A DNA stretch of 64,000 nt from Acidovorax sp. NO-1 (GTDB taxonomy: Bacteria; Pseudomonadota; Gammaproteobacteria; Burkholderiales; Burkholderiaceae_C): assembly GCF_000238595.1 (NCBI RefSeq), contig NZ_AGTS01000100.1, forward strand, positions 116,640-180,639, read 5' to 3'. The position numbers and the translations under genes are program-made. Shown here piece after piece: positions 1-10,006 of the stretch; positions within the stretch are counted from its first letter, which is position 1; the number at the start of each line of letters is the position of its first letter. The notes under the pieces are model-generated. The model saw nothing but the letters and a program-made list of their open reading frames with translations. It searched no databases and had not been told where the DNA came from.

Positions 1-128
1 GCCGCGACGATGCCAACTGGATGAAGCACACCCTGTGGCACAGCGAGAGCAACAGCCTGACCTACAAGCCCGTCAAACTCAAACCCCTGACCGTGGACTC
101 AGTTCCGCCCAAGGTTCGCACGTTCTAA
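1..128 (+). CDS. sdhA: succinate dehydrogenase flavoprotein subunit, C-terminal end (partial)
   Basis: Only the last 41 codons are in the window, read in frame 3 and ending at TAA 126-128. The peptide includes NWMKHTLWHSES and ends PKVRTF, which matches the C-terminal segment of SdhA, the FAD subunit of complex II that oxidises succinate to fumarate. The gene starts upstream of the window. sdhB follows 21 bases later on the same strand, the usual sdhCDAB order, which supports the call despite the short length. Confidence 0.88.
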   Translation, partial: RDDANWMKHTLWHSESNSLTYKPVKLKPLTVDSVPPKVRTF

Positions 129-149
129 ACGGATACAGGAGCACCCACC

Positions 150-854
150 ATGGCAAAACGCACCTTCCAAATCTACCGCTACGATCCTGACAAGGACGCC
201 AAGCCCTACATGCAGACCGTCGAAGTGGAACTCGACGGCAGCGAACGCATGCTGCTGGACGCCCTGATGAAGCTCAAGGCGCAAGACCCCACCCTGTCGT
301 TCCGTCGCTCCTGCCGCGAAGGTGTCTGTGGCTCGGATGCCATGAACATCAACGGCAAGAATGGCCTGGCCTGCCTGACCAACATGAACACGCTGCCCGG
401 CACCGTGGTCCTGAAGCCCCTGCCCGGCCTGCCAGTCATCCGCGACCTGATCGTGGACATGACGCAGTTCTTCAAGCAGTACAACTCCATCAAGCCGTAC
501 CTCATCAACGACAACGTACCGCCCGAAACCGAGCGCCTGCAGTCGCCCGAGGAGCGCGAAGAGCTCAACGGCCTGTACGAGTGCATTCTGTGCGCCAGCT
601 GCTCCACCAGCTGCCCCAGCTTCTGGTGGAACCCCGACAAGTTCGTGGGCCCCGCCGGTCTGCTGCAGGCCTACCGCTTCATCGCCGACAGCCGCGACGA
701 AGCCACCACGGAGCGCCTCGATAACCTGGAAGACCCGTACCGCCTGTTCCGCTGCCACACCATCATGAACTGCGTGGACGTGTGCCCCAAGGGCCTGAAC
801 CCCACCCGGGCGATTGGCAAGATCAAGGAACTGATGGTGCGTCGCGCCATCTGA
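150..854 (+). CDS. sdhB: succinate dehydrogenase iron-sulfur subunit
   Basis: Electron-transfer subunit of complex II, passing electrons from SdhA flavin to the quinone site on the inner membrane. The 234 residues are normal length. The N-terminal ferredoxin domain carries the [2Fe-2S] ligands Cys55, Cys60, Asp63 and Cys75 (CREGVCGSD), the same Asp substitution as in E. coli. The C-terminal domain has [12 protein letters not shown] (about residues 147-158) for the [4Fe-4S] centre and [12 protein letters not shown] (about 204-215) for the [3Fe-4S] and [4Fe-4S] centres. An AGGAG ribosome site precedes ATG 150. It follows sdhA and is co-oriented with sdhE and gltA, so the four probably form one TCA-cycle transcript. 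Confidence 0.98.
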   Translation: MAKRTFQIYRYDPDKDAKPYMQTVEVELDGSERMLLDALMKLKAQDPTLSFRRSCREGVCGSDAMNINGKNGLACLTNMNTLPGTVVLKPLPGLPVIRDLIVDMTQFFKQYNSIKPYLINDNVPPETERLQSPEEREELNGLYECILCASCSTSCPSFWWNPDKFVGPAGLLQAYRFIADSRDEATTERLDNLEDPYRLFRCHTIMNCVDVCPKGLNPTRAIGKIKELMVRRAI

Positions 855-872
855 CCGCGGACCACGACCGTC

Positions 873-1193
873 ATGGGTGCCACCGTCACCACCGCCCCCT
901 CGGCAGCCTCGCCGCTGCTGACGGAACGCGAACTCAGCAAGCTGCACTGGCGTTGCCGGCGTGGTTTGCTGGAAAACGATCTGTTCATCGAACAGTTCTT
1001 TGCACGTTTCGAGCCCGAACTGAACCAGCGCCACGCCCAGGGCCTTGCCGCCCTGATGGACCTTGCGGACAACGACCTCCTGGACTTGCTGCTGTGCCGC
1101 AAGGAACCCGACGAGGCGCTGGACGCGCCCGAGGTGCATGAAGTGCTGGGCATGCTGCGGCGAAGCGGCGGCACCCCCGTGCTGGCGGCCTGA
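873..1193 (+). CDS. sdhE: FAD assembly factor SdhE
   Basis: Small cytosolic chaperone of the SdhE/YgfY/DUF339 family, required for covalent attachment of FAD to SdhA. The 106-residue protein carries the family hallmark RRGLLENDLF (about residues 29-38), including the RG dipeptide that contacts the flavoprotein, followed by a helical bundle with DLLDLLLCRKEP. The first 15 residues are a non-conserved extension, so a start a few codons later cannot be excluded. It lies 18 bases after sdhB and before gltA, consistent with supplying mature complex II. Confidence 0.94.
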   Translation: MGATVTTAPSAASPLLTERELSKLHWRCRRGLLENDLFIEQFFARFEPELNQRHAQGLAALMDLADNDLLDLLLCRKEPDEALDAPEVHEVLGMLRRSGGTPVLAA

Positions 1194-1271
1194 CAAGCGG
1201 GTTCCCCCGCTCTGAAAAGCCCCCAGCCCCACCCGACCGGATGATCATCGGCAAACCTAAGGAAAGTAACA

Positions 1272-2582
<1,311 letters not shown>

Positions 2583-2620
2583 TCGGTACGGCGCCCCGCG
2601 CGCCGTCCACACCATCAAAG

Positions 2621-2648
2621 CCCGCAGGCAGTGCCTGCGGGTTTTTTT
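2621..2648 (+). terminator. intrinsic terminator after gltA
   Basis: Perfect 9-bp stem CCCGCAGGC / GCCTGCGGG with a 3-base loop, followed directly by eight T residues on the + strand. It lies 38 bases after the gltA stop and isolates the TCA block from the formaldehyde genes. Confidence 0.93.
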
Positions 2649-2686
2649 TATGGGCCATCGGCTGCGAGCTCGTACAAGCAACCGAA

Positions 2687-2701
2687 TACTCTCCCTGAGT
2701 A
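2687..2701. promoter_or_regulatory. distal FrmR-type operator (predicted)
   Basis: TACTCTCCCTGAGTA is a perfect 5-bp inverted repeat (TACTC/GAGTA) with a C-rich 5-base centre. CsoR/RcnR/FrmR-family operators have this TACT-(G/C tract)-AGTA layout. A second element of the same design starts 65 bases downstream (about six helical turns). The assignment to FrmR is inference from its position ahead of frmR. Confidence 0.55.
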
Positions 2702-2718
2702 ACTGGCATTTTGATACC

Positions 2719-2745
2719 CCCAGCGCAAACAGAATAAGCGCTGGT
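2719..2745. repeat. degenerate copy of the dispersed AGCGC hairpin
   Basis: CCAGCGC (2720-2726) pairs with GCGCTGG (2738-2744) around an A-rich centre containing GAATAAGCGC. This resembles the dispersed hairpin family found at ten other places in the window, but it is shorter and more diverged. It lies between the two FrmR-like operators. It could also be a chance inverted repeat. Confidence 0.35.
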
Positions 2746-2751
2746 CTTTTA

Positions 2752-2766
2752 TACTGCCACCCAGTA
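2752..2766. promoter_or_regulatory. proximal FrmR-type operator overlapping -10 (predicted)
   Basis: TACTGCCACCCAGTA is a perfect 5-bp inverted repeat (TACTG/CAGTA) with a CCACC centre, the RcnR/FrmR operator form. The -10-like TATACT at 2750-2755 overlaps it, so a bound repressor would block the promoter. No convincing -35 hexamer is visible. It lies 33 bases upstream of the frmR ATG. Confidence 0.62.
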
Positions 2767-2798
2767 CACCCCAGTGAACGCCCAGCCACCACTTGCCC

Positions 2799-4228
<1,430 letters not shown>

Positions 4229-4248
4229 GCCGCAGTGAAGAGCGTTTG

Positions 4249-4303
4249 AGGCCAAATTGGCCTCCAGCGCTTATCCATCAAGCGCCAACAGCTACTATTT
4301 TCA
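4249..4303. repeat. dispersed hairpin repeat, copy 1
   Basis: Contains the exact 20-mer AGCGCTTATCCATCAAGCGC (4266-4285), whose GCGCTT/AAGCGC arms form a hairpin, flanked by GGCCAAATTGGCCT on one side and CAGCTACTATTTT on the other. It fills the frmA-fghA gap and ends about 10 bases before the fghA start. The same core recurs across the window in both orientations. Confidence 0.85.
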
Positions 4304-4313
4304 GAGCACCACC

Positions 4314-5186
4314 ATGACCATCTCCCTGGATCTGCTCAGCAGCCACACCTGCTTTGGCGGCGAGCAGCGCTTTTACCAGCACGCCTCGGCCGAGATCGGC
4401 CTGCCAATGAAGTTCTCGGTGTACCTGCCGCCCCAGGCCGCACAAGGCCCGGTGCCTGCGGTGCTGTACCTGGCGGGCCTGACCTGTAACGAAGAAACCT
4501 TCATGACCAAGGCCGGTGCCCAGCGCATGGCGGCCGAACTGGGCCTGGCCCTGGTTGCGCCCGACACCAGTCCGCGTGGCCCGCAGGTGGAGTCGCTGCC
4601 CGGCGCCACCGCCAGCTGGGACTTTGGCATTGGCGCAGGCTTTTACCTCGACGCCACGCAGGAGCCCTGGCGCACCCACTGGCGCATGGAGAGCTACATC
4701 GTGCGCGAGCTGCTGCCGCTGCTCGCACAGCACCTGCCCGTGGACGGCGAGCGCATCGGCATCTTCGGCCACTCGATGGGCGGGCACGGCGCGCTCACGC
4801 TGGCCCTGCGCCACCCAGGGCAGTTCAAGACCGTGTCGGCCTTGGCCCCCATCTGCGCGCCCACCCAGTGCCCGTGGGGCGAGAAAGCCTTCACCAGCTA
4901 CCTGGGCGCAGACCGCACCGCCTGGCAGGAGCATGACACCACCGTGCTCATGCAAAACCAGCCCATCGCGCCCTATCCCGCCGGCATCCTCATCGACCAG
5001 GGCATGAGCGACAAATTCCTGGCCGAGCAGCTGCACCCGCACCTGCTGGAAGAAGCCTGCGCCGCCATCGGCCAGCCACTCACCCTGCGCCGCCACGCGG
5101 GGTACGACCACGGCTACTACTTTGTGCAGACCTTCATGGCCGAGCACCTTCAGCACCACGCCCGGGGGCTTTTGCAGCAGCGCTGA
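4314..5186 (+). CDS. fghA: S-formylglutathione hydrolase
   Basis: Esterase D-type alpha/beta hydrolase (290 residues) that hydrolyses S-formylglutathione to formate and glutathione. The nucleophile elbow is GHSMGGHGAL, the acid is in DQGMSDKF and the histidine in RHAGYDHGYYF. ATG 4314 (MTISLDLLSS) is chosen because an upstream in-frame start at 4257 would translate the dispersed repeat (ASSAYPSSANSYY), which is not part of the family. No clear Shine-Dalgarno lies before ATG 4314, since repeat copy 1 occupies the leader. Confidence 0.96.
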   Translation: MTISLDLLSSHTCFGGEQRFYQHASAEIGLPMKFSVYLPPQAAQGPVPAVLYLAGLTCNEETFMTKAGAQRMAAELGLALVAPDTSPRGPQVESLPGATASWDFGIGAGFYLDATQEPWRTHWRMESYIVRELLPLLAQHLPVDGERIGIFGHSMGGHGALTLALRHPGQFKTVSALAPICAPTQCPWGEKAFTSYLGADRTAWQEHDTTVLMQNQPIAPYPAGILIDQGMSDKFLAEQLHPHLLEEACAAIGQPLTLRRHAGYDHGYYFVQTFMAEHLQHHARGLLQQR

Positions 5187-5237
5187 TGTACGCCGGATGC
5201 CCGCCACCGGGCAGGCCCGTGAAGCGTGGAGCGGGGT

Positions 5238-5254
5238 GTTAATGCAGGCTTAAG
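5238..5254 (+). promoter_or_regulatory. possible PmrA (BasR) box
   Basis: GTTAAT-GCAGG-CTTAAG is a direct repeat with 11-base periodicity, matching the remembered PmrA box YTTAAK-N5-YTTAAK at 11 of 12 defined positions. It lies 23 bases upstream of the ATG of a phosphoethanolamine transferase, a classic PmrA target. The short distance to the start codon is a weakness, because the box usually replaces the -35 element. Confidence 0.45.
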
Positions 5255-5277
5255 TCTGGGCCGCCACAGTGCGGTCC

Positions 5278-7023
5278 ATGCCTCTGATCCTGCAGCGCCT
5301 GCTGCTCCCCCGCCTTGCCCCGGGCACCCAGCCCTCCCCCGCCTCCACCGCTAAGCGCCACATCCACCCCCTGTGGGTGGTGGTGTTCATCAGCGCCTGG
5401 CTGGCCACGGCCTGCAACGTGCCGCTGTGGCGTGAAGTGGCACAACTGCCCGGCCAGGGCAGCCTGCGCGGGTGGGGCTTTGCCATCGCGTTCGCGTTCA
5501 TCGTGGCGGCAGGCAACGCCGCACTGCTGAGCCTGCTGGCCTGGCGCTGGACGCTCAAGCCCGCCGCCGCCTTGCTGGTGGTGATGGCCGCGTTTGGTGC
5601 GTATTTCATGCTGGCCTACGGCGTGGCCATTGATGCCAGCATGCTGACGAACGTGCTGCAGACCGATGTGAAGGAAGCGGGCGACCTGCTCAACTGGCGC
5701 ATGCTGGCCACCGTGCTCGCGCTGGCCGTGCCGCCGCTGTGGTGGCTGCTGCGCCGCCCCGTTTTGCGGCTGAGCCTGCTGCGCCACGCGGCGCACAACG
5801 GGCTGCTGCTGGCAGGCGCCATCGCCGTCATCGTGGTGTGCCTGCTGCTGGTGTTCCAGGACTTTGCCTCCACCATGCGCAACCACACCAAGCTGCGCTA
5901 CCTGATCAACCCACTCAACAGCGTGTACGCCTTGGGCAACATCGCCACCAAGCCCCTGCGCATGGACACCAGCAAGCTGCTGCCCGTCGGCCGCGATGCG
6001 CAACTGGGCGCCAGCTACGCAGGCCAGGCCAGGCCCCCGCTGCTGGTGCTGGTGCTGGGCGAAACCGGCCGCAGCGACAACTTCGGCATCAACGGCTATG
6101 AGCGCAACACCACACCGCTGCTCGCTGCCCGCACCGACCTGGTCAGCGCCCGCAATGCGTGGTCGTGCGGCACCAGCACCGCCGCATCGGTGCCCTGCAT
6201 GTTCTCGCACCTGGGCCGCACGGGCTACGACGCACGCGCCGCGAACTTCGAAAGCCTGATCGACGTGCTGCACCACGCAGGCCTGGCCGTGCTATGGGTG
6301 GACAACCAGTCCGGCTGCAAAGGCGTGTGCGACCGCGTTGGCGAGACCCTCACCAGCGCGCAAAAAAGCCCGGCGCCAGACCCAGCCCTGTGCACCGGCA
6401 GCGAGTGCCTGGACCGCGTGATGCTGCAAGACCTGGACACCCGCATCGCCGCCCTGCCCGCCGAGCAGCGCCAGCGCGGCACCGTGGTGGTGCTGCACCA
6501 GATGGGTAGCCACGGCCCCGCGTACTACAAGCGCTCGGCGCCGGACAACAAGAAGTTTGGCCCCGAGTGCACGTCCACATCGCTGCAGGAATGCGACCGC
6601 CAGCAGGTCGTCAACGCCTACGACAACAGCATCGTCGAGACCGACCATTTTCTCGATTCAGTGCTCAAATGGCTCGCAACGCAAGACAGAAAAGCGCATA
6701 CAGCTATGGTTTACGTAGCAGATCATGGCGAATCCCTGGGCGAGAACAACCTCTACCTGCATGGCCTGCCGTATTCCGTGGCACCTGACGTGCAAAAGCA
6801 TGTGCCCTGGATCACCTGGCTTTCCCCCGCCATGCAGGCGCGCACGCAGCTGGCCACCAGCTGCCTGCAGCGCGACCTGGCCGAGCGGCGCATCACGCAC
6901 GACAACTACTTTCACTCGGTGCTGGGCTTGCTGGATGTAAAGACCGGCGCCTACAACCCCGACCTGGACATGTACGCGGCGTGCAGGCACGCGTCAGCGG
7001 CCAAGCCAAAAGCTGCGGGCTGA
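5278..7023 (+). CDS. lipid A phosphoethanolamine transferase (EptA family)
   Basis: Inner-membrane enzyme with a periplasmic alkaline-phosphatase-fold domain that transfers phosphoethanolamine from phosphatidylethanolamine to lipid A or core sugars, lowering surface negative charge. About five N-terminal membrane helices (first at HPLWVVVFISAWL) precede the catalytic domain. LGETGRSDNFGINGYERNT carries the nucleophilic threonine and zinc-binding glutamate, and HQMGSHGPAY and YVADHGESLGE carry further metal ligands. ATG 5278 is preferred over GTG 5269. Which acceptor it modifies cannot be read from sequence. A possible PmrA box lies just upstream. Confidence 0.9.
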   Translation: MPLILQRLLLPRLAPGTQPSPASTAKRHIHPLWVVVFISAWLATACNVPLWREVAQLPGQGSLRGWGFAIAFAFIVAAGNAALLSLLAWRWTLKPAAALLVVMAAFGAYFMLAYGVAIDASMLTNVLQTDVKEAGDLLNWRMLATVLALAVPPLWWLLRRPVLRLSLLRHAAHNGLLLAGAIAVIVVCLLLVFQDFASTMRNHTKLRYLINPLNSVYALGNIATKPLRMDTSKLLPVGRDAQLGASYAGQARPPLLVLVLGETGRSDNFGINGYERNTTPLLAARTDLVSARNAWSCGTSTAASVPCMFSHLGRTGYDARAANFESLIDVLHHAGLAVLWVDNQSGCKGVCDRVGETLTSAQKSPAPDPALCTGSECLDRVMLQDLDTRIAALPAEQRQRGTVVVLHQMGSHGPAYYKRSAPDNKKFGPECTSTSLQECDRQQVVNAYDNSIVETDHFLDSVLKWLATQDRKAHTAMVYVADHGESLGENNLYLHGLPYSVAPDVQKHVPWITWLSPAMQARTQLATSCLQRDLAERRITHDNYFHSVLGLLDVKTGAYNPDLDMYAACRHASAAKPKAAG

Positions 7024-7135
7024 CGCGGGTCGCATGGGGGGTTTGCCGCGCACGCGCAGTCACATACCGGCACAGGCGCGAGCGGCGCGTTGCGCCATAC
7101 TCAGGCACCCTCCCACCTGCCTGATCCGCAAAGCC

Positions 7136-7435
7136 ATGCCGCACACCATCCAGCACCACGACGACGGCGCGCAAGGCGCCTTCTACCTTGAAGAAAATGG
7201 ACAGCGCCTCGCCGAGATGACCTACAGCCGCACCAACGCGACGACGGTCATCGTGGACCACACCGAAGTGGACCCGTCGCTCGGCGGCCAGGGCGTGGGC
7301 CGCGAACTGCTGGGCGCGCTGGTGCAATGGGCGCGCGCAACGCACACCAAGGTGGTCCCGCAATGCCCCTATGTGAAAGCACAGCTGGACAAGGTGGCGG
7401 CTTACCGCGACGTGCTGGCTCTCAGTGCACGCTGA
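7136..7435 (+). CDS. small GNAT-family N-acetyltransferase (YjdJ-like)
   Basis: A 99-residue minimal GNAT domain. Acetyl-CoA-binding loop A is seen in LGGQGVGRELLGALV, followed by the short family signature VVPQCPYVKA. Such mini-GNATs are widespread and their substrate is unknown. ATG 7136 starts the conserved part; an upstream in-frame start at 7034 would add a low-complexity segment not seen in the family. The 3' end overlaps the convergent DUF2249 gene by 14 bases. Confidence 0.85.
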   Translation: MPHTIQHHDDGAQGAFYLEENGQRLAEMTYSRTNATTVIVDHTEVDPSLGGQGVGRELLGALVQWARATHTKVVPQCPYVKAQLDKVAAYRDVLALSAR

Positions 7436-7679
7436 AGTCGATCACGATCGCGCCGGGCTCACGCTGCTGGTACTCCACACCAATACGTCCTCCGTAGCGC
7501 TGCGCAATCTGTGCCAGCAGCGGCAAAGGGTCGTGGTCATTGGCAAAGCGCATGGTTTCACCCGGCTGCAGGCTGTCCAGCGCGCCAAAGATGGCAGCGT
7601 GCCGAAACCGCTTTGCCACGCCACGCGCGTCGAATGGGTAGATGGTGGCGGCAGACAGGCCGGGATGGGGTTGCGTGAT
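7422..7679 (-). CDS. DUF2249 protein, start codon uncertain (possible ATC)
   Basis: Small DUF2249 protein of NO/denitrification regulons, carrying the motif LDSLQPGETMRFANDHDPLPLL. The conserved domain clearly begins upstream of the first conventional in-frame start (GTG at 7619), because PFDARGVAKRF is also family-like. The best ribosome site, AAGGAG (7690-7685), is spaced 5 bases ahead of an ATC codon (7679-7677) that would begin (M)TQPHPGLSAATIYPFDARG, 85 residues. ATC is a very rare initiator; CTG at 7658 is another option. It lies 42 bases downstream of nsrR on the same strand. Confidence 0.75.
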   Translation of the reverse strand: MTQPHPGLSAATIYPFDARGVAKRFRHAAIFGALDSLQPGETMRFANDHDPLPLLAQIAQRYGGRIGVEYQQREPGAIVIDFSVH

Positions 7680-7721
7680 GCAAGCTCCTTGGTTGAAGTT
7701 TGAAAAACCTGGCGCTGAGCG

Positions 7722-8291
7722 TCAGGCACAGGGGATCGGCCCGGCCGCGCGAACGGCGGGCCCTGGTGCCTCGTCACCACAAGGCACCTGCGCTTTGCGC
7801 TTTGCCACGCTGGCGGGCTTGCGAAGACTTTGCGGAAACATCACCGGAGCCTCCCCGGGGTGCATGGCGGGCCCGGTGGCCACAAGGTCGATGGGCTCTG
7901 TGATATCGGCCAGGGTCATTGCATCGAGCTCGGCAAAGTAGGCCTGGAGCGCGGCGCCGAAGAGCCCCTTGAGGCGGCACGTCAACGACAACGTGCACTG
8001 GTTGGAGTCGGGGTCAAAACACTCGACCAACCGGAAATCGGTTTCACAGGCGCGCACCACATCCCCGATGCGCAGCTCGGCCGGGGTCTTCAGCAACCGC
8101 AGACCACCGCCCCGCCCGCGCGTGGTGGCCAGCACACCCTGCCGGGCCAGATCGTTGACGATTTTCATCAAATGGTTTCTGGACACCGCGTGGTGCACGG
8201 CCAGCTCGCTGATGGTCACCAGCTGCTGCGGGCGCGCCGCGCAGTACATCAGAACGCGCAGTGTGTAGTCGGTGTACTCAGCAAGTCGCAT
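7722..8291 (-). CDS. nsrR: nitric-oxide-sensing Rrf2-family repressor NsrR
   Basis: Rrf2 winged-helix regulator that binds DNA through an NO-sensitive Fe-S cluster. The N-terminus MRLAEYTDYTLRVLMY and recognition region HAVSRNHLMKIVNDL are typical of NsrR. The cluster cysteines are Cys91, Cys99 and Cys105 (ECF..NQC..TCRLK), close to the E. coli positions 91, 96 and 102. The 189-residue protein has a C-terminal tail about 40 residues longer than E. coli NsrR. It diverges from nnrS, with NsrR-like half-sites between them, and its operon includes a DUF2249 gene. Confidence 0.93.
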   Translation of the reverse strand: MRLAEYTDYTLRVLMYCAARPQQLVTISELAVHHAVSRNHLMKIVNDLARQGVLATTRGRGGGLRLLKTPAELRIGDVVRACETDFRLVECFDPDSNQCTLSLTCRLKGLFGAALQAYFAELDAMTLADITEPIDLVATGPAMHPGEAPVMFPQSLRKPASVAKRKAQVPCGDEAPGPAVRAAGPIPCA

Positions 8292-8300
8292 GGATGCCCC

Positions 8301-8352
8301 TAAAGATGCATGAACTATATTCTTTTAAAGATGCTTTGGATATAAGATTCAT
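8301..8352. promoter_or_regulatory. NsrR-like half-sites in the nsrR-nnrS divergent promoter
   Basis: Three same-orientation half-sites occur: TAAAGATGCAT (8301-8311), TAAAGATGCTT (8326-8336) and TAAGATTCAT (8343-8352). They match the AAGATGCAT arm of the NsrR operator and the palindrome upstream of sufB, but none has a good inverted partner. TATAAG at 8341-8346 and TATAGT on the other strand could be -10 elements within the cluster, fitting repression of both directions. Confidence 0.6.
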
Positions 8353-8411
8353 ATCACGTGCCTATTAAAAGGTTTTTGCAAGGTCCCTCCAACCTGCATT
8401 GCCCAACCATC

Positions 8412-9629
8412 ATGTCCAGCCTGCCCTTGCACACCTCGCCCGCCGAGCCCACCGCAGCGCCACAGCTTTCGGGCTGGCCGCTGCTGAGACTGGGCTTCAG
8501 GCCCTTCTACGTGGGGGCAGCGGCTTTCGCGCTGCTCTCGATTCCGCTGTGGGTGGCCGTGTACCTGGGCCAATGGAATCTGGCCATGGCGCTGCCACCG
8601 CTGCTGTGGCACGCGCACGAAATGCTGTTCGGCTTTGCGGTCGCGGTGATCCTGGGTTTTCTGCTCACTGCGGTCAAAGCCTGGACAGGGCTGGCCACGC
8701 CGCGCGGCGCTGCTTTGGGCGCTCTTGCACTGCTGTGGCTCGCGGCGCGGGTAGCGGCCGTGACGGGGCCCTACACGTTGTATGCCGCGCTGGACCTGGC
8801 GTTGCTGCCCCTGGTGGCGGCGATGCTCACGCGCCTGCTTCTGCGCGCGCGCAACCGGCGCAACCTGCCGCTCGCCGCGATGCTGATGCTGCTCGCCTTG
8901 GCCAACGGTGTTTTTCACCTCGGTCTGATTGGCGTTCTGGATGTCTCCCCGCTGGCCCCTCTGTATGCGGCCCTCGCCCTGATCGTGATGATCGAATGCG
9001 TGATTGCAGGCCGGGTGATCCCGGCGTTCACCATGAGCGCAACCCCGGGTCTGAAGCTCAAGGTGCGCGCGCCCGTGGAACGGGCCGCGCTGGCGCTGAC
9101 CGCGCTGGCCTTGCTGCTGTGGGTGTTTGCTCCGGCAGAGGCAGGCTGGAACATGTTGGGTGGTTTTACATTGGTGCTTGCAGCACTGGCCCAGGTCGGG
9201 CGGCTGCTGCAATGGCAGCCTGCCATCACACGCCATCGCCCGATCCTGTGGATCCTGCACCTCTCGTATGCATGGATTCCCGTGGGTCTTGCCTTGCTCG
9301 CGGCGGCCCGTTTCGGCGTGCTGAGCATGTCGGCGGGCGTGCATGCGCTGGCCATCGGCGCCACCGGCGGACTCATCATCGGCATGATGACCCGCACCGC
9401 CCGTGGCCACACAGGGCGCGCACTGCAAGTTTCGCGCGCGGAGATTGCAGCGTATGTGCTGGTCATGCTGGCAGCAGCCCTGCGCGTCCTGCTGCCGCTG
9501 GCCATGCCGCTCTGGCTGCCACTGGCCCTGGTGCTGTCTGCAACGGGCTGGGCGGCGGCCTTTGCAATCTACCTCTTCATCTACACCCCCTGGCTGCTCA
9601 AGACACGCTTTGACGGCAAGGATGGCTGA
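8412..9629 (+). CDS. nnrS: NnrS family haem-copper membrane protein
   Basis: Polytopic inner-membrane protein with about twelve predicted helices over 405 residues, a member of the NsrR/Nnr regulon that protects cells from nitrosative stress, apparently by limiting dinitrosyl-iron build-up. The signature WHAHEMLFGF (about residues 65-74) holds the histidines proposed to bind haem/copper; GFRPFY near the N-terminus and MMTRTARGHTGR near the C-terminus are also typical. ATG 8412 is used rather than GTG 8358, which would place translated sequence close to the operators. It heads an operon with a DUF2249 gene and a ferredoxin. Confidence 0.92.
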   Translation: MSSLPLHTSPAEPTAAPQLSGWPLLRLGFRPFYVGAAAFALLSIPLWVAVYLGQWNLAMALPPLLWHAHEMLFGFAVAVILGFLLTAVKAWTGLATPRGAALGALALLWLAARVAAVTGPYTLYAALDLALLPLVAAMLTRLLLRARNRRNLPLAAMLMLLALANGVFHLGLIGVLDVSPLAPLYAALALIVMIECVIAGRVIPAFTMSATPGLKLKVRAPVERAALALTALALLLWVFAPAEAGWNMLGGFTLVLAALAQVGRLLQWQPAITRHRPILWILHLSYAWIPVGLALLAAARFGVLSMSAGVHALAIGATGGLIIGMMTRTARGHTGRALQVSRAEIAAYVLVMLAAALRVLLPLAMPLWLPLALVLSATGWAAAFAIYLFIYTPWLLKTRFDGKDG

Positions 9630-9694
9630 GCCCGTTTCTCATCCCGCTCGGCTTTCGAGCCGAATCCTTTACCCCCCAACCCCAGGACATTTCA

Positions 9695-9991
9695 ATGAAC
9701 ACGCCCCAAACTCCATCCGCTACCGTGGATCTGCGCAGCGTCGCGCCGCACAACCGCCACTCGCTGGTGTTCACCACGTTCAAAGTCCTGCCACCCGGCG
9801 CGGCGCTGGAAGTCATCAACGACCACAACCCGCTGCCGCTGCGCGGTCAGTTCGACAGCGGTCTTTTCGGCGCCTTCAGCTGGACCGCGCTAGAGAATGG
9901 GCCGGAGCAATGGCGCGTGGAGATCGTCAAACCCGCAGACAGCAAGCCCGTGCACGGGGTGGACTCCTGCTGCGGCGCCTGCGGCGGCTGA
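9695..9991 (+). CDS. DUF2249 protein with cysteine-rich tail
   Basis: A 98-residue DUF2249 protein. Its core, LPPGAALEVINDHNPLPLRGQF, is the family motif shared with the gene at 7422-7679. Unlike that paralogue it ends in VDSCCGACGG, a compact CC-x2-C tail that could bind a metal or cluster; this is inference. DUF2249 proteins recur in denitrification and NO regulons, and their biochemical role is unsettled. It sits 65 bases after nnrS and 15 bases before the ferredoxin gene, so it is probably co-transcribed. Confidence 0.88.
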   Translation: MNTPQTPSATVDLRSVAPHNRHSLVFTTFKVLPPGAALEVINDHNPLPLRGQFDSGLFGAFSWTALENGPEQWRVEIVKPADSKPVHGVDSCCGACGG

Positions 9992-10006
9992 CCGGGAGGC
10001 ATTGCC

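Noticed and set aside
4257..4313. N-terminal extension of FghA (SSAYPSSANSYY)
   Set aside because: It is translation of the dispersed repeat. Similar SSAYPSSA peptides appear ahead of the nitronate monooxygenase and transglutaminase regions for the same reason.
6640..6725. Lower-GC segment inside the EptA-family gene with AAAAGCGCATACAGCTAT, like the dispersed repeat
   Set aside because: It lacks the inverted AGCGC arm and encodes conserved residues leading to YVADHGESLG, so it is ordinary coding sequence.
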